From Hormiphora californensis (lineage: Eukaryota; Ctenophora; Tentaculata; Cydippida; Pleurobrachiidae), in assembly GCA_020137815.1 (NCBI GenBank), contig CM035361.1:414363-478362 (forward strand): a DNA stretch of 64,000 nucleotides, read 5' to 3'. The notes under the pieces are model-generated. The model made no database searches. It was given only the letters and a program-made list of their open reading frames with translations, and was not told the origin of the DNA. Positions 1-14,500 of this stretch are shown here, one piece after another. Each line of letters begins with the position of its first letter. Within the stretch, counting starts at the first letter, position 1. The position numbers were made by a program, and so were the translations under genes.

Positions 1-2250
<2,250 letters not shown>

Positions 2251-2254
2251 GACC

Positions 2255-2470
2255 ATGGAGGCCGATGAGGTGAAAAGGGACCGAGGCCTTTCACGGAGAG
2301 AAATTACTAGGGAGAGATATCACCTAAGAGAGTTCGAGATACCACATGTGGTAACCACATACAGGGTGTCTCGAGTGGGAATGAGCAAGTTGTTTCATGA
2401 GGTCAAAACAAAGAAAGTCTCTCTCCCTTTTTTCCAGGCCTCACGTCGCAATATATTTTACATGAAGTGA
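2255..2470 (+). CDS. Unrecognised short ORF, possible first exon
   Basis: An ATG in a good context (gaccATGG) opens a 71-codon frame rich in Arg, Glu and Lys. The frame is charged but not a simple repeat. It could be a first exon ending at a weak GT near 2402 (after HEV) or a chance ORF. No domain or neighbour supports a function, and no downstream exon was identified. I do not recognise it. Confidence 0.2.
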   Translation: MEADEVKRDRGLSRREITRERYHLREFEIPHVVTTYRVSRVGMSKLFHEVKTKKVSLPFFQASRRNIFYMK

Positions 2471-2479
2471 GTTGGAACA

Positions 2480-3960
2480 ACAACAAGTTGGGAAAATATG
2501 GGAAAACCCGTATGGGGGGCGGGCATAACCCCCAAATTTTATTCTCAGATGCGCTTTTGGGGGTCGCGGGGGCCAGACGAGTGGGAAAATGCATTTTAGG
2601 AAATGCTGCAATTTCCCATCCAGGAGTCCGATTGGGGGAAAACCCAATTTTTCTTTATTCAGCCCACTGAATCATTCAGGGAATCAAATTTTTTTGGATT
2701 TTATCTGAGCAAAATGACAAAATACTATAGCCTTTTAGAGGGGGCACGTGTAGTTTTATTAATGAGGTACCGTTGAATTGTTACTATAGAAAAATTTTGA
2801 AAAGGTGGGAATGATTAAGGGAAAAGATTTGGGGGAAACGCAGTTGGTACAAGGAAGAATTCACTCTCTTTTTCCCAGTCCCATGGCATCTATCTTTATA
2901 CCTCTCTCTCTTTCTCGATCTCTGTTAGTATTTTCCCCAACCGGTCCCCATGCCTTTTAGTTAATGAAAAATTTTTTATCTCTCTCTGTCTCTCTCCCCT
3001 GTCCCCTCTCTGTCTCCTTTTCTCTCTGTCCCCTTTTGCTAATTTGGGGAACGAACATCAATCAGGGTTTGCAAAGACGGGCCGACTGTGCCATTTTAAA
3101 ACCCCATAACTGGAAAGGGGGAAAGGTGGGGAGTGTGAGGGGGAAAAAGAGAAGGCCCGGAGGAAAAGATAATAGGGTAGAGAGAGGGGGGGGGAAGAGA
3201 GAGGAGAGAGAGAGAGAGAAAGAGAGGGGAGAGGAAGAGAAAGAGAAAAAGAGAGGGGGGAGAGAGAGAGAGAGAGGAGAGAGAGAGGGAAAAGAGAAAA
3301 GAGAAAAAGGGGAGAAAAGAGAGGAAAAAAGAGAGAGGACCCATTTTTTGAAACTGATTACTACCTCAGAACTCAGGAGCTCTCTACAGAGTCTGCAGAA
3401 TTCCACCACGTCCCACAGAATACAAGGTAAGAGAGCTATTATAGCTGCACACATAATTGATAATTATACTTGCTAGATACAATAATGAGCCCATACTAGA
3501 CAAGATCTACTATAGACAAGAGCGTTTACTAAACAGTTTAGACGGGTACAATATATGTGCAGTTTTGTACAATAAACAATTTGACAGTAATTGCAGCTAT
3601 CTGGCCGGACAGGTAATTTGTAGGTAATTATAGTGAGCCAGTGAGCCAATGAGCCATTAATTTTCAAACAAAAGGAACAACTAATTAATTATACAAGCTG
3701 TTATCCAGCATTGTTCTATTCGGCATGAGAAATATAGAAATTCTGAAGAAGCAAACAACATTCTGATGACAATAATACACTGCACCAAGCTATTAGCTAG
3801 CTACCTAACAATATGTGAGAAAACTATGCCACTACAGCCGGACAGAAACCTTTTGGCATGAAAAACCCTGCCTGAACTGGCGTCGCCAGAAATTTTAGAC
3901 TGTAGTTGGGGACTGTAGAGTCCCGTAAAACCTTTTAATTTTAACAGTGCGCTCAGATTC
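2480..3960. other. No gene seen; degraded repeat-like DNA and GA-rich tract
   Basis: 2480-2950 is full of short G, A and T homopolymers and looks like old repetitive or poorly resolved sequence. 3180-3340 is a degenerate GA/GGA purine tract that generates long artefactual Ser/Leu- or Glu/Arg-rich frames. 3345-3960 is ordinary AT-rich DNA without a recognisable exon. Confidence 0.5.
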
Positions 3961-5332
3961 AAAAAAAGGAAAGGGGGGAAAAAAGGGAAAAATGGGGGAA
4001 AAAAAAGGGAAAAATTTTGAAATAATTTTAAACCCCGGGCTTTTAAACAATTTTAAAAAGCGGAAAAAAGGGGGGGAAAACCAAATGTTTTTTTAGTTTA
4101 AGATAAAGGGGGTTGGGGGGGAAGGTTTTTGGGGGGGAAAAAAAATTTTCGGCAAAAAAGGGAAAAAAAAAAAGGAAAAAAAAGGGGGGTTTTTTATTTT
4201 TTTAAACAAAAGGAAAAAAAAAAAAATTTTAAATTTTGGGGAAAAAAAGGGAAAAAAAAAAAAATTTTGGGGGAAAAAAAAATAAAAAAAAAAAAGAAAA
4301 AAATTTTAAAAAAAGGGCCCCCTTGGAATAAAAATTTGACAGGGGGAAAAAATTTTCAAAAAAATTTTAAGCCCCCTTTAAAACTGGGGGAAGGGGGGAA
4401 AAAGGGGGAAAAATTTTTAAATTAAGAGAAAAAAGGAAAAAAAAGTAAAAAGGGGGCAGGGGAGGGGGAAGGAAGGGGAATAAAAAAAAGGGGTGGGGGA
4501 AAAAAAAGGGGGAAGAAAAAAGAAAAGGGAAAAGGGAAGGAAAGGAAGGGGAAAAGGAAGGGGAAGGGGAAGGAAGGGGGGGGAAGGAAAAAAAAAGGGG
4601 GGGGGGAAAAAAGGAAAAAAGGAAAAAAAAGGGGGGGAAAAAAAAGGGGGGAAAAAAAGGGGGGGGGGGGAAAAAAAAAGGGGGGGGGGGGGGGGGGGGG
4701 GGGAGGGGGGGGGGGGGGGGGAAAGGGGGGGGGAAAAAAGGGGGGAAAAAAAGGGGGCCCCCCCGGGGGGGGGGGGGGGGGGGGGGGGGGAAAAAAAAAA
4801 AAAAAAAAAAGCCCCTTTTTGGGGCCCTTTGGCCGCCGGTGGGGAAGAGGAAGAAAGGGAAAAGGCGAAAAAAGAGATAGGAAAACCGGGGAATAGGAAG
4901 GGGGGATTTAAAGGCCCGGGAAGGAATTGAGGGGGAAGAGGGAGGGGAAGGGGAAAGAAGGAAGGAAGGGAGGAAAAGGGGGGTATAAAGGAGGAGGGAG
5001 AAAGGAAGAAAAAGGGGGGAAAAGGGGAAAAAACCCAAAAAGGAAGAGAAGGGAAAAGGGAAAAAAGAAAAGACAAGGAAAGGGGAAAAAAAAAGGGAAA
5101 AGGGAAAAAGGAAAAAAGGGGGGGAAAAGAGGGGCGAAGGAAGGAGGAAGGGAGGGGGGAAAAAGAAGGGGAAAAGGAAAAAAAAAAAAAAAGGGGAGGA
5201 AGGAACAAAAAAAAGGAAAAAGGGAAAGAAGGTAAAATGGGGAAAAAGGGGAAAAAAGGAAAAAGGAAAGGTTCGGCGGGAGGGGGAAGGAAAAAGACAA
5301 GGAAAGAGGAACCGGAAGGAATTAAGAGGCAT
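3961..5332. repeat. 1.4 kb polypurine (A/G) tract
   Basis: For about 1.37 kb the plus strand is almost entirely A and G, in homopolymer blocks (AAAA/GGGG). There are a few C/T islands near 4310-4380 and 4755-4860. The composition creates long meaningless Phe/Pro/Ser frames on the minus strand and Lys/Gly/Glu frames on the plus strand. It is either a decayed GA satellite capable of triplex/H-DNA structure or a poorly resolved assembly region. Confidence 0.85.
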
Positions 5333-6002
5333 TCCCTCCCCGCAATTGGCAGGGGCTTTCCTACTATTACTACAAGGAAGATTTAATGACCTTCGAAGGA
5401 AATAGTAGTAATTATCGAATTTAAAGTACGCACGATTAAATAATGTTTAATGAAAATTTTCCTTTTCTTTTCCCTTTCCTTCCCTCTCTCATTTTTCTTA
5501 TATATTTCTCTTCCTCTATAAATTTCTTTTCATCTCCATTTGCCGGAATTTTTTAAAAACTTCATACTTGTTTTGGCCATAAAAAAACCCCAATGTTTTC
5601 CCGGGAAAATGAAACGATTTAAATTTGAAAAAAATCCTAGTCGAAATTGGTAAGGGCCAAAGGGCATTTTAAAAAAACCCATTCCTGTCGGCCCCCGACC
5701 CTTCTCGCGCTCTGACAGCTATTTATGGTTATTTCAAACAGTAACTAAAACATACCTGCAGAGAGAGAGAGTTGGGTTCCGATATGATTCCCCATGTCCC
5801 TGACAATCTTTAGATCGTTCACTTCTATCGCATCTTTCTGAAACATTGCGAGAGGACCACCTCGCATTGAGCATCAGCCAGAGCAGCCCAGTGGTTATGG
5901 GACTCACATTGAGCTGGCACAAAGACATAGTCTCCCCATAATTTTAGTTAGTAGAAAGGGAGAGAGTGGGGGGACAAGATAGGAGAATTCTATATCTGCG
6001 GA
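5333..6002. other. No gene seen
   Basis: AT-rich DNA with C/T-rich patches (5460-5500) and a 10-bp GA run at 5760. A CTCTGACAG sequence near 5710 resembles the end of the hAT-like TIR family found at 21.98, 57.21 and 57.50 kb, but no partner end or target duplication was found. Confidence 0.5.
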
Positions 6003-6354
<352 letters not shown>

Positions 6355-6902
6355 CTTAGTTGGTTGGCGGGCCTGTTTTTCAAAACTTTGTGGTACGGGT
6401 TCCCGGCCTTGGATGGTATGCTTTCCAATTGTTTTCCGTTTAATGAGTTATACTATCTTTCATTTTTAAACTTTTTAAACTTTGGCTCTAAAAGAAAAAT
6501 TCGTTCATTGGTGTATTGAAGATCTTGCATCTTTCAGGGCCAAAATGCCGGGGTCCAAATTTTGGTTTCTATACCCTTGTCTGCGACGCAAATATCCAAT
6601 TATTCCCCAATTTGGAAGGTTTTGTACTCTTCCCCCACTTGCACCCCGTCACAAAATTTCTCTCCCCATTTTGGTTGTTTTTATATTTTCAAATCTCGCG
6701 TCAAGAAAGGTAGAGACCAAGGGTACCCGATTTTGAAGTGAAGGGGGGAGATTTCCAATCAAGAAGATTTTCTGTGAAGTTTAAAAACGTTAATAATAAA
6801 ATATTTCCATAACTAATTAACGAGAAGATTGGAAACGATAATACCCTTGGTCCTGGTGATCCCTTCTCCACTGTTTTTTTTTAGGAAAACACGGGCCGAA
6901 AA

Positions 6903-6918
6903 GGGGGGGGGGGGGGGG

Positions 6919-6978
<60 letters not shown>
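6903..6978. repeat. Back-to-back poly-G / poly-C homopolymer
   Basis: About 20 consecutive G followed directly by more than 50 consecutive C. A junction like this can fold as a perfect GC hairpin. It may be a sequencing or assembly artefact, or a collapsed inverted homopolymer. Confidence 0.85.
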
Positions 6979-6980
<2 letters not shown>

Positions 6981-7484
6981 GGACTAAAAGGGGAGATCCA
7001 GCACGGGAGAGAGAATAAAAAAAGAGCTGGGGGGCTTTACAGGGGAAATGGGAGAATTTTAAGAGAGAAAAGAAGAGTACCCGAAAATCAAGGAGGAGGA
7101 GAGGAGAGGAGCATTTTAGGCAGTGAGGGGTAACCCCGTAGAAAACACGGCGCGCCACTCTTACTTTAAACACGAGCAATATCTGCGTTGTCATCGGCTC
7201 ATTCTTAGTTCTTACGATCTCTTAAAGTCCTTGCTAATGCTTCCACAGTCCAGCTGCAATCGTAGAGAGCTCTATAACTATCTCTCTCCCTCCCACACTC
7301 TGCTCTATAACTATCTCTCTATCTCTCTCCGTCTCTCATACTCTGCTCTCTATCTCCCCTACTCTCTCCCTCCCGGCCTATCTCTCGCTCTCTCCCTCAT
7401 CCCACTCTGCTCTCCCGTTTAGCTCTCACCCTGTTGCGTGTGTGCAAAATGTGCTAATGACTGGTAAGGGTACAAAGATGATGA

Positions 7485-7686
<202 letters not shown>

Positions 7687-7807
7687 TTGGGTACATTCAA
7701 GTTGGACAGTTGATGGTCCAATAGCCCACCAGCATTAGCTTCGAAAAGAGAGACGGTAAGGAAGAAGCAGATACTCGAAGAAGGACTGAGAGAGATGAAT
7801 AGAGATA

Positions 7808-7809
<2 letters not shown>

Positions 7810-7886
<77 letters not shown>

Positions 7887-7918
7887 AAAGAGATATAGAG
7901 ATAGAGAGAGAGGGAGAG
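7810..7918. repeat. (GA)n microsatellite
   Basis: A second GA run of about 105 bp, separated from the previous one by about 120 bp of unique sequence. Confidence 0.95.
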
Positions 7919-8439
7919 AGCCATTGAGAAACGAGAGAGCTCTTGCATTTTGCCTATCCTAGCTTGTATACACCTTTCTTTCTCACTACCCTTCGTTCTC
8001 CCTCTCTGTTTGGCCACCCTCTGAGCGTCTGAAACCACTGCAGCAGCCTATTGAATATTGCATCTCCTTTACCACTGGTGTCTGTTTTGTGTGCGTGATC
8101 ATTGGAGCTCCTTTTCTTATCCGCACGGTCTATGTTTGTGACAAGATCGCTTCATATCAACTATAGTTTTACAATTCAAGTCGGTTTTGCACTTGGTCAG
8201 TTTTGAGGGCATTACGGTGCAGTAGGGGTACCATGATATAAACTACCCTGTTAGAACATTAATTATATCCGTCCCCATGATAGTGCAGATCAATTGAAAG
8301 ATGTTGAAAGCAAAGAAATATAATTGGAAGGATAGCAACCTGGCTCTTTTTGGTGAGTGTTGAGTTTCTTGCAAATCGACCGGACCATGGAGTCTCCTTT
8401 AATTCTAGCTATTAAAGCATCTCCAAGAACATCATTAGT

Positions 8440-8476
8440 GTCACCACACACCAAAGTTAATTTGGTGTGTGGTGAC
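8440..8476. other. Perfect 16-bp inverted repeat (hairpin)
   Basis: GTCACCACACACCAAA at 8440-8455 is perfectly complementary to 8461-8476 across a 5-nt loop. No coding sequence surrounds it. It could be a small foldback element or a structured RNA/DNA site. Confidence 0.8.
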
Positions 8477-8569
8477 CCAAATATGCACTCTGCAGAGCTC
8501 TGTTCTCTACAATTCTTCTTCTGCACTCTGCAGCCCCCTAATTAAAGTCTGTCCGACCCCTATCTGCAG

Positions 8570-11500
8570 GTAGCGACGTTGAGAAAAAAGTGAAGCGAAG
8601 TGCGGCACAAACTGAGGAAGCGTGGACTGGAGCGGGGCAGGGTGTGGGTCTTAGGATCTGGAGGATTGTCCAGGTAGACCATTTCAATCATTCCTCTCAC
8701 TATTTGGACCAACCGAAACTCTATCTCCTAAACTGTTTAGTAAAGCACTTACAATTACCCTAACTAACTTCCCTCCCCGATCCTCATAGTTCAAAGTGCA
8801 GCCCTGGCCGGAGAACGAGTATGGAACATTCTACTCAGGTGACAGCTACATTGTCTTGAACACTTACAAGAAACCCGACTGGTAAGCTGCTGCATCATAC
8901 CCCCATCATACCAAACGGCGACGACAAATCTTAATTGAAACGATCTTTCCCTCGAACAATAAGTTGTAAAACACACGTCCCCATTCGTTGATCTTTATCC
9001 CAATATCCCCTAATTTCAGTGATAAATTGTTGTACGACCTGCATTTCTGGATTGGTAAATACAGTACGCAGGACGAGTACGGGACTGCAGCCTACAAAAC
9101 TGTGGAGCTAGACTGCCTCCTGAGTGAGTATTATATGAGGCAATAGAATCTACTACTTATAACAATAGAGTATATTGCTTTATTCAGTCAGATGAAGAGT
9201 GAGATCGAGTATTCAGGGCCGGTGAAGCTGCAGATACATGGAACCAGAAGCATTGTCTGCTTGTGTTGTACAGCTGCTTTACAACTTCTCCACACCCCAC
9301 TTCAACTGTATAACTTCTCCATGCCACCACACCCCACTTCAACTGCACAACTTCTCTATTATCACTCATTGTTATACCTCCTCCATTCTTCAACCTCTCT
9401 CCATTCAGATCTGCAAATCAAGTAAAACCTCCTCCCCCCCCACAGATGATGAGCCAGTACAGCACCGTGAGACCCAGGGAAGAGAGAGCCCTCTGTTCAA
9501 GAGTTACTTCCAAAGTGTTACTATCAGGAAGGGTGGAGCTAAGAGTGGGTTTAGACATGTCGAGGAAGCCAAGGCGGAACCTAAACTATTCCATTTCTCA
9601 AGAGATGGTAAGTTTGAAATATTTTCTGAGGCTATGCAAACTCTGTCGCTCTACCTCATTGTACAGATAGGTAGTACTGAAGAGATTCCGGTCCTTTGAA
9701 ATACCACAATCATACTACTTACTATTCAAATTGTCAGTGCTACATCACCTAGCAACTACACCTGCACGTGCAATTATTAGAGCAACTTAGAAACCTCACT
9801 CCCAGTTGCAGTTTTGGGTACTAAGGGAAATTCAATTCTGCACGTGCATTCTTTTAATTTTGTCCTGATGTCTCTCTTCAACCCCAAGCGCTATTCGGCA
9901 ACGGTCATCTGGGTCCGGAAGATCTGCTGCTGTCCGGGAGCAGGCTAGAGATTATGACAGATTACGCCAACGTGTTCAAGCGAGCCAATCAACGACTACT
10001 GATAGCTTTACCCAACGTCGCCCAAGGGTGATTACAGTCTAATATAGAAATCTCCGAATCGGCTACATAGCGGCCACGTTTTCACGTGATGAGTTTCTGG
10101 AACAGCACTGCACCTCCCTGACATTGATCTCTTAAATTCGCACCTTGGCATTGTCAGGAAGCCCAGAGCGTACAACAACATGGGTAGGGAGAAAGTGAGA
10201 GATAGGCTAGGAACGGATGGTGTAGGTGATGTCAGCGTTCCCTAATCAAGCTACCATTTCCCCGAAATTCGCCCGTAGGGCGAACGGGCCTACTAGTGAT
10301 GCGAAAGAATTATTTTGGTGGTTTATACTGGTTAGCTCTTTCACGTAGTAGTCTGGGGGGTTTGTTGAGTAACGGCCTTTTTACTCAAAAACCACAGAGA
10401 GCATCTAATGAATATATTTATTTTATGCAGAAAAGCGTGACTTGATCACTGCACCCTCTTTGCAAACCATATGTGAGATTTATCTTCAGCTTCTATAGAA
10501 CCATTGGAACTAGTTCCAATAACAACTTAAACTTTAATTCTTGGAACCTGATTGGTTGGATCGTGCATTATCTATAAAAGGAGTAAGGATGGCTTAGCAG
10601 AGGTCGGACTCGCATTTCGCATCTGTTGGTTTCTTCCCAAGAATATTGATGACGATAATACAGGTATCTACCCCCATCAAAAGTTCGCGACGCTAATTCT
10701 TGGTTGGCGTCGCGATTAACGTCGCTAAAAAAGCTCATTCACTGCAAGAATAGCGTCGCGAATCCAGGTATTCGCGGCGTTTTCACTGCGTTTTTTCAAA
10801 AAAGCAAATTTTTCAGCATTTGAATTTTTCAAAATCAGCTGCTGAAAAATGCAAATGCTGAAAAATTTGCTTTTTTTGAAAAAACGCAGTGAAAACGCCG
10901 CGAATACCTGGATTCGCGGCGCGATTCTTGCAGTGAATGAGCTTTTTTAGCGACGTTAATCGCGACGCCAATCAAGAATTAGCGTCGCGAACTTTTGATG
11001 GGGGTAGTTGTAGATGCAAAGAAGAGAAATGGTTGTGGTGGATAAATGAAATAGAGCTGTATCGCTACAAATTGAACGGTTCTTCTTTTTATCATTCCAA
11101 ATACTCTACAGGTCTCTACTCTCATAGTCATACTCTATTAGAAGAACCAGTCAATTTGTACTAGGAGTTTGGAACATTATTCATAATCAGCGAACAAATC
11201 AGCTTTACAACAAAGGATAAAAGCGCAGTTTTGTTCAAACAAAAACTCTGTCAAATCTTGTCTGGACCTAAAACTCACTAGAGAGGCAATTGTCAATGTG
11301 GTATACCGGCCTTCTGAACATGTTTGACCAACTCATTCTATCATGATACATATATCTGATCAATTGTACGGTGCTCATGTCTCATTCCTGGCTGCAACTG
11401 CCACAATGATATAGGAAGCAATGAGGAAACACAGTGACAATAATCTTGTCGGTAGTTACCCAGTCTTCCTAGAGTCCCACACTCACACGTACAATTGTTG

Positions 11501-14500
11501 GAGATAACTTCATCTGGCTTATCTTCTACTTCGGTTCAAGTTCCCATCTTCATTTTGGCTTACACAGACCTCATCGTTGAGCCATTCGCCAGTTTCCTGA
11601 CACGAAATGCGGTAGAAGTTGGCCCTGCCATCACTCTGTAGCCTGAAACCCTTCCTACACATCACCTCCAACCGCTGCATTCGATTCACCACCGGGTGTT
11701 CACTCTTCCTTCCTAACGAAGGCATTTGGGAGTGAGTCCATTATGAGGGATGTCTGACACACAGGGTACTCCTCAAACGTGATACATCTGGTAAGGGGTC
11801 AGATCAAACGAGGAACGATTCACCAGAATCCCATCAACCGGGAATATGGCTCTTTTATCGGCACAATCCCTCGTGACACCTGATCCTTTCTCATCAAAGA
11901 ACAGACAAGCCCCTTTTTTCTGATGCAAAGTTATTTCATGTTTGTTACCAGTTGGTTGCAGGGTAAATATTGAGGTGGACTGGCAGACTGAATTCAGGTC
12001 TGTTGGATGAAAGCATCTTCCTGCTCTGTCCATAATCAGAACCTCCATTCCTGGGACGGGGACACCAACCACTGACAACTCAAAGGGAGCTGAGGCGAAC
12101 AGGCCAGTTATTTCTGGTAGTGCAGTGCTGACAGTCGGGTCTTCCCACGGTCCCTCAAAGTTGATTAGTCCCACAGCTATTTCAGGATCCCTTGATGCCA
12201 CTTCATAGTATGTCACGCTAACCCGGTTGTAGCAGAAACATGTGTCATTGTGAGGGAAGAAGTAGATTGCCTTGCAGTAGTAATCCACATGGCAGTTTAG
12301 AACACATCGCTCCTTCGAGATTGGGGAGTAGTAGTTGAAATAGGGGATGTCCGGTATCACACCATCAATAAAGGTCGATTTGATCTCACTTGGAAGGAGG
12401 AGGAGAGGAAGGACCAAGGAGAGAATCATATCAAATCTGGAAATGTACAGCAATGAAAAATACAGGAAGTGAAGGTCCAAGATTCAAAATGTGTCTCAAA
12501 ATATTCGTCATATATATTGTAGAACATATATAATGGGGAAATAAAAAAGGCCGAGAGGCGAGGGACCACAAGTGCAAGCTAGTGTGAAGGAGATAAATTA
12601 GGGGAGGTAAAATAAGTGAAAATCGCGATTCTGAGTAACTTTTTTTTTCAAAGAAAACCAGTTTATACGAACAATTAGAGCTTTGCCTAGCTCGACCCCC
12701 TTTTTGCGAGCTCCACCCGCAAGATACAAACGAGAGTTCTAGAAGATAACAATTAGAGTTAGGGGATGCACCAACAAGCTCAGGTCACGCCTTCACTAAA
12801 AGATATACAATCATCCCTATTTGAAGATTTGTAACACATAGTAACGACATGTTATTGTAATACAAATTGAGATGAGGGGGTTTTATCATGCACTTGTAAA
12901 ATGTAGGAGAGAGAGCTTTAAATGGTATCATTAGACAAAGTCCTTGTTTTTCAAACCCTTGATTTTAAAAAAAAAGAGGTTTGAGCAAGGCAATATAAAG
13001 AAAATCTATAAAGCCTCGATTATTTCACAACTCACACAGCTTAGATGAATAATCATAAAACACACAGCCATGGGCCCAACAAGGTGGCACTATGAAAGCT
13101 GCTTGTGTTGTGAACAACACCAATACCCCATACGGATTGAAAATTGTTTCAATTTGGGCTGCTGCACTGAGAGTGGGATTTATTAACTAGCTAATGGAAA
13201 CTATTAGGGCCAAGGACTAACTTTTATTGAGTAAGGGGTGGTACTCAACTTGAGAAGATGGTACATGATATAACATTATAAGGTGTCCGGGATTGAGTCA
13301 AATGCACAGTTCTCAGAGATTGCCATGCTATAATAGCATGATCTATAGATCAGTGCTCCGAGAATTGCGGTAAATTTACAGCTACATTTCGGGATGAGTG
13401 CACTGAGAGTGCAATGGGGACGCGAAAATAAATTGCAATGGTCTTGGTAACAAATCTAATCTTGACAGCAACAGTAATCTAGCAGTAGTTGTTGAGTAAG
13501 TGCAGGTGAGAGACCACCCAGCTTACTCAACAAACCATGTCCTTCCTAGATTGAAGCGAGTTTTAAGTGGTTACGTGTTTCATCCCATCAAGCCGTTTTA
13601 CACGAGTTAGCGAGTTTCCTGAATTCGATCCCCCAATGATCCAACACTTTGCATGTTTCACCTCTCTGATCGAGATAGAGAGAGGGGGGGGGGTTAGTGA
13701 GTTAGCGAGTTATAACTTCTCTGGCTGATCCAGCAGTACTCAACAAGTACTCTGCAGCAGTGACTGGTCCCCACTAATCCTACTGACTCCACTAACTGAT
13801 CCCCACTGACCCCCCTGACTGATCCCCATTGATGATCCCATATATAACACTCTGTACCCAGGTAAGACGGTTAAAGTGTACGAGAAGACCCCCTACAAGG
13901 AGTACCTATCGAGTGACGATGTCTTCATTATTGATAGTGGAGAGCACTTGTACCAGTGTAATGGAGCAAAGTGTGATAAAATGGAGAAGTTCTCTGCAGC
14001 AGCCTACCTACAAGACCTAGAGGCAAAACGAAAGGTACATTTAGCGGCATTTAGCAAGGAAAAGCTAAAAAAGCAAAGGTTCGTCAGAAGGGATGGAGGA
14101 TGGGGGATGCGTTTATCAATTAGTCTCCCCTTTCTGATCCTATATACCTGTGTCATGCAAGGAGATGCTTACGAAGTGTCGCTATAAAAGGGTCGATGAT
14201 CGAGAAGACAAAATAGAGGGATCCCTCTCGAGAAACAATTATGCCTAGATTATAAAGATTCGGTACATACTATTACTACATGAAATATTTCTTTATTGGT
14301 TACATATATTTGTAACCCCCGGCCACCCCCCCCCCCCATATTTCTGTGTAGGTGAAGAGTACAATTCTGGATGAACAAAGTGATGGGTTTGAAAGTATTA
14401 TGAGGTATCTGAAGGAAAACGAAAGCAACTCTAAACCCAAGAAAGTGACTGCTAAACCAGTCAGAGAATCCGTGCAGAGAATGCTGGAGATTAGTGAGAA

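Noticed and set aside
4367-5332. 321- and 263-codon Phe/Pro/Ser-rich ORFs on the minus strand
   Set aside because: Products of the polypurine tract; composition is entirely homopolymer-driven.
9892-10029. Reading this ORF as a severin exon
   Set aside because: The exon ending at 9607 (phase 1) joins the exon at 13862 in phase and keeps the gelsolin fold continuous; inserting this ORF would break both.
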